Positions 62,035 to 64,000 of a stretch of DNA of 64,000 nt are shown piece after piece (within the stretch, counting starts at the first letter, position 1; each line of letters begins with the position of its first letter). Below the pieces are notes generated by a model. That model did no database searches and was not told the origin of the DNA. It was given only the letters and a program-made list of their open reading frames with translations. Source of the stretch: Crotophaga sulcirostris. Its lineage: Eukaryota > Chordata > Aves > Cuculiformes > Crotophagidae. The DNA lies in contig VYZB01000339.1 in the NCBI GenBank assembly GCA_013397455.1, forward strand, positions 865,355 through 929,354, given 5' to 3'. The position numbers and the translations under genes were made by a program.

Positions 62035-64000
62035 CTATGGAAAAACAAAGAAACGATAAGTCACAAATGGAAGTGTATAATTATAAACTTCAAAAGGTTG
62101 AGTGCTTGATGTCTGAAATAGAGCATCAGTTTCTGCATGTTTCTCCCAGATAAACTCCAGTCTAAACTCCTGGGAAGACATTACATATTTTTGGAAGCTT
62201 AACCGCTCTCTCTCTCTCTTCCTCTTTGACTTGCCCCAGGTGAATTTGATGTTATAATTAAAAGGAGAAAATAATCTTGAATGGAATGAGAATCAGTTTA
62301 TATTACCACAAAGTCCATGTTACTACTTGTAAAGGAATGGAGAAGTCACACAAGCAACATCTCAGAGTTTCGTGAATTGCAAACAATGACAATTGTGTAG
62401 CTTCCTTACCTGCTCGGTATCATACACATTTTGTTTGGTTTACATATTTCATCTACTTTTAAAACCTGCATATTCACAAAAATGTCAGGTATAAAGTTAA
62501 CTTTTTTCACTTGCATAGCTAAGTTAACAGAAGTCCTGAAAGGGTTAGACTGGTAAAGAAAAATTGTCTTGTTGGTAAAGTGCATTACAGCAAGGTATCT
62601 GGCAAAAGCTGTGCTACCAAAATCTTCTCTACCTTTACAGGTACACACTATGAGTGTTTTCTGGTACAGGTATATCTTCAGGTAGGAATAATTTACTGTT
62701 CAAAATTCCCAGTAAGTAATTTGAAGGAATCCACCAGTAGTGAGCTGGCACTGCTAATTTCAGAATTTATATAAACAGCTTGAGACTCATAGAAGGAGAG
62801 TTCATTCATTCATGGCAAATTTTTCCTCACCAATTGTTGCATAAAAAGTCACTCATTCTGGACAACACATGATGTAATCAAGTAAATGTTTGGGTGAATC
62901 GTGTTTTGAGGAAGCTCTAGGAATATGGAACAAACTGGTTATAGGAATCTAATAAAATTACATGCTGCATTCAGTACATTTGGGATCAATTTGAGTTCTA
63001 TAAAGATAGTTTGTTTCCTAAGATAGTGTCCTTTAACATAGCTTTCTCTGTGCTCCATAAGGTACACATATAAGGGAAGTGGAAATAAAAATTATAATAG
63101 ACAAAAGCATCTTCATCTCTTACTTTGATGTAGCCTAAGTAAACCTTTTTTTTCACAAGTCATAACAAATATCCAGCCAAAAAGCTTTGCTTCTTCATTT
63201 CAGATGTTAAATTTTAAAACTCCTGATTTTCAATTAGATAAGGGAATTTTTCTGGCGTCAGTGGCTTGCCCCACTTTGTCAAATAAGTCAGTAATAAGCA
63301 ATTTTATTTTCATGAGGAATATAATTAGTTTAATGTGTCTCAAGATGAAGCAATATCCACAATAAATCTGAAAACTGTCTTTCCGCACTTTCAGTGCTGT
63401 GGAATAAAGAATATTTCCCTGGCTACAAGTATTTGGGTACAGCAATACACTGGGATTTTTACAAGTGTCAAAGTGAATGAGGATCATAAACCCTAGCACT
63501 TTTCATGCTGATCTTTCTCTCGGCAAGGTGCCTATGAAAAGGGACTCAATGTGGCAATACTCTCTATTCTGAAACAGTTGCAGAGATATTTGACCTCATT
63601 ACAGATCTCCTGCTGCATTAACCTGATTTACAGTAAGGAATAATACACGGGTCCAGTAAGAATAATCCATTTGCCACCACTCTTCGCCTCATCTGCACAA
63701 TGAGGCTCCCCAGACTGATCTGATTGGTAACATCTGGGTATCTTTATAGTCCATGTAGTGTGTCAAATAATTTAGAAAATCGAAAAAAAGGCATCAGTTC
63801 TTAATATTTTCCAGGGAACATGGAATCCTGTTGAACAGGACTTTACTCCACAATCTCTTTAAATTTTCTCCAAAGGGCTTCACAGTCCTTGAATCCTGTT
63901 GGCAGCAAGGTAGTATGTGGTTCTGTGCAGAATAAGCTTTAACTGAGTCATGCCAGCAGCAAGAAGACTTTCACTTCTTCTGTTTTCATTACTAGATTAT
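62035..64000 (-). other. MYOM1: MYOM1 intron, continues past the window
   Basis: 2 kb with no exon that could supply the strand B-C half of My2. A (CT)n tract lies near 62208-62223. No repeat family was recognised. Confidence 0.7.

Noticed and set aside
62406..62466. Possible extra MYOM1 exon upstream of 62034 (acceptor tatgcag, donor GCAG|gtaagg, right end phase)
   Set aside because: It encodes VLKVDEICKPNKMCMIPS, not the Ig B-C strands ending in Trp that My2 needs, and would break the fold. Taken as a chance match.

Overview
The window is from a vertebrate genome, almost certainly a bird. It holds an intron-rich muscle gene and four 5'-truncated CR1 LINEs of avian type, with AT-rich, repeat-poor introns. 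Family identification is by recognition of the protein sequence; no database search was possible.

One gene fills most of the window: MYOM1 (myomesin-1), on the minus strand. Thirty-three coding exons lie between 62034 and 12627. They were placed one by one from GT/AG sites and reading phase. Joined, they give one continuous frame of 1385 residues ending at a TAA at 12627-12629. The exons for the N-terminal region and the first half of Ig domain My2 lie beyond 64000. Domain order is My2 (part), My3 (Ig), My4-My8 (five fibronectin III), and My9-My13 (five Ig joined by short helical linkers). The EH cassette lies between My6 and My7. The protein cross-links myosin filaments at the sarcomeric M-band.

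Layout, left to right. 1-870: CpG island with GC boxes and a G-rich minisatellite, the likely promoter of a neighbour; in mammals the gene beyond the MYOM1 3' end is LPIN2, so LPIN2 is a synteny guess only. 916-1459: CR1. 1460-8421: AT-rich DNA with no recognised gene. 8422-9811: two well-formed exons in phase with an internal donor in the last MYOM1 exon, a probable alternative C-terminus. 12627-28302: exons for My10-My13, with a CR1 about 45 bp from one acceptor. 28303-38370: My9, My8 and two large introns. 39396-47496: My8 to My5, including the EH exon at 42785-43111. 48698-50012: a CR1 with reverse-transcriptase remnants. 50245-62034: My5 to My2, with a further CR1 at 57119-57865. 62035-64000: intron.

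The most interesting point is the C-terminus. The terminal exon has a perfect gtaagt donor in frame inside the last beta-strand of My13. Splicing there would replace the usual 25-residue end with a charged 111-residue tail from exons at 9688-9811 and 8422-8633, keeping frame and strand pattern. I do not know this tail from the mammalian protein.
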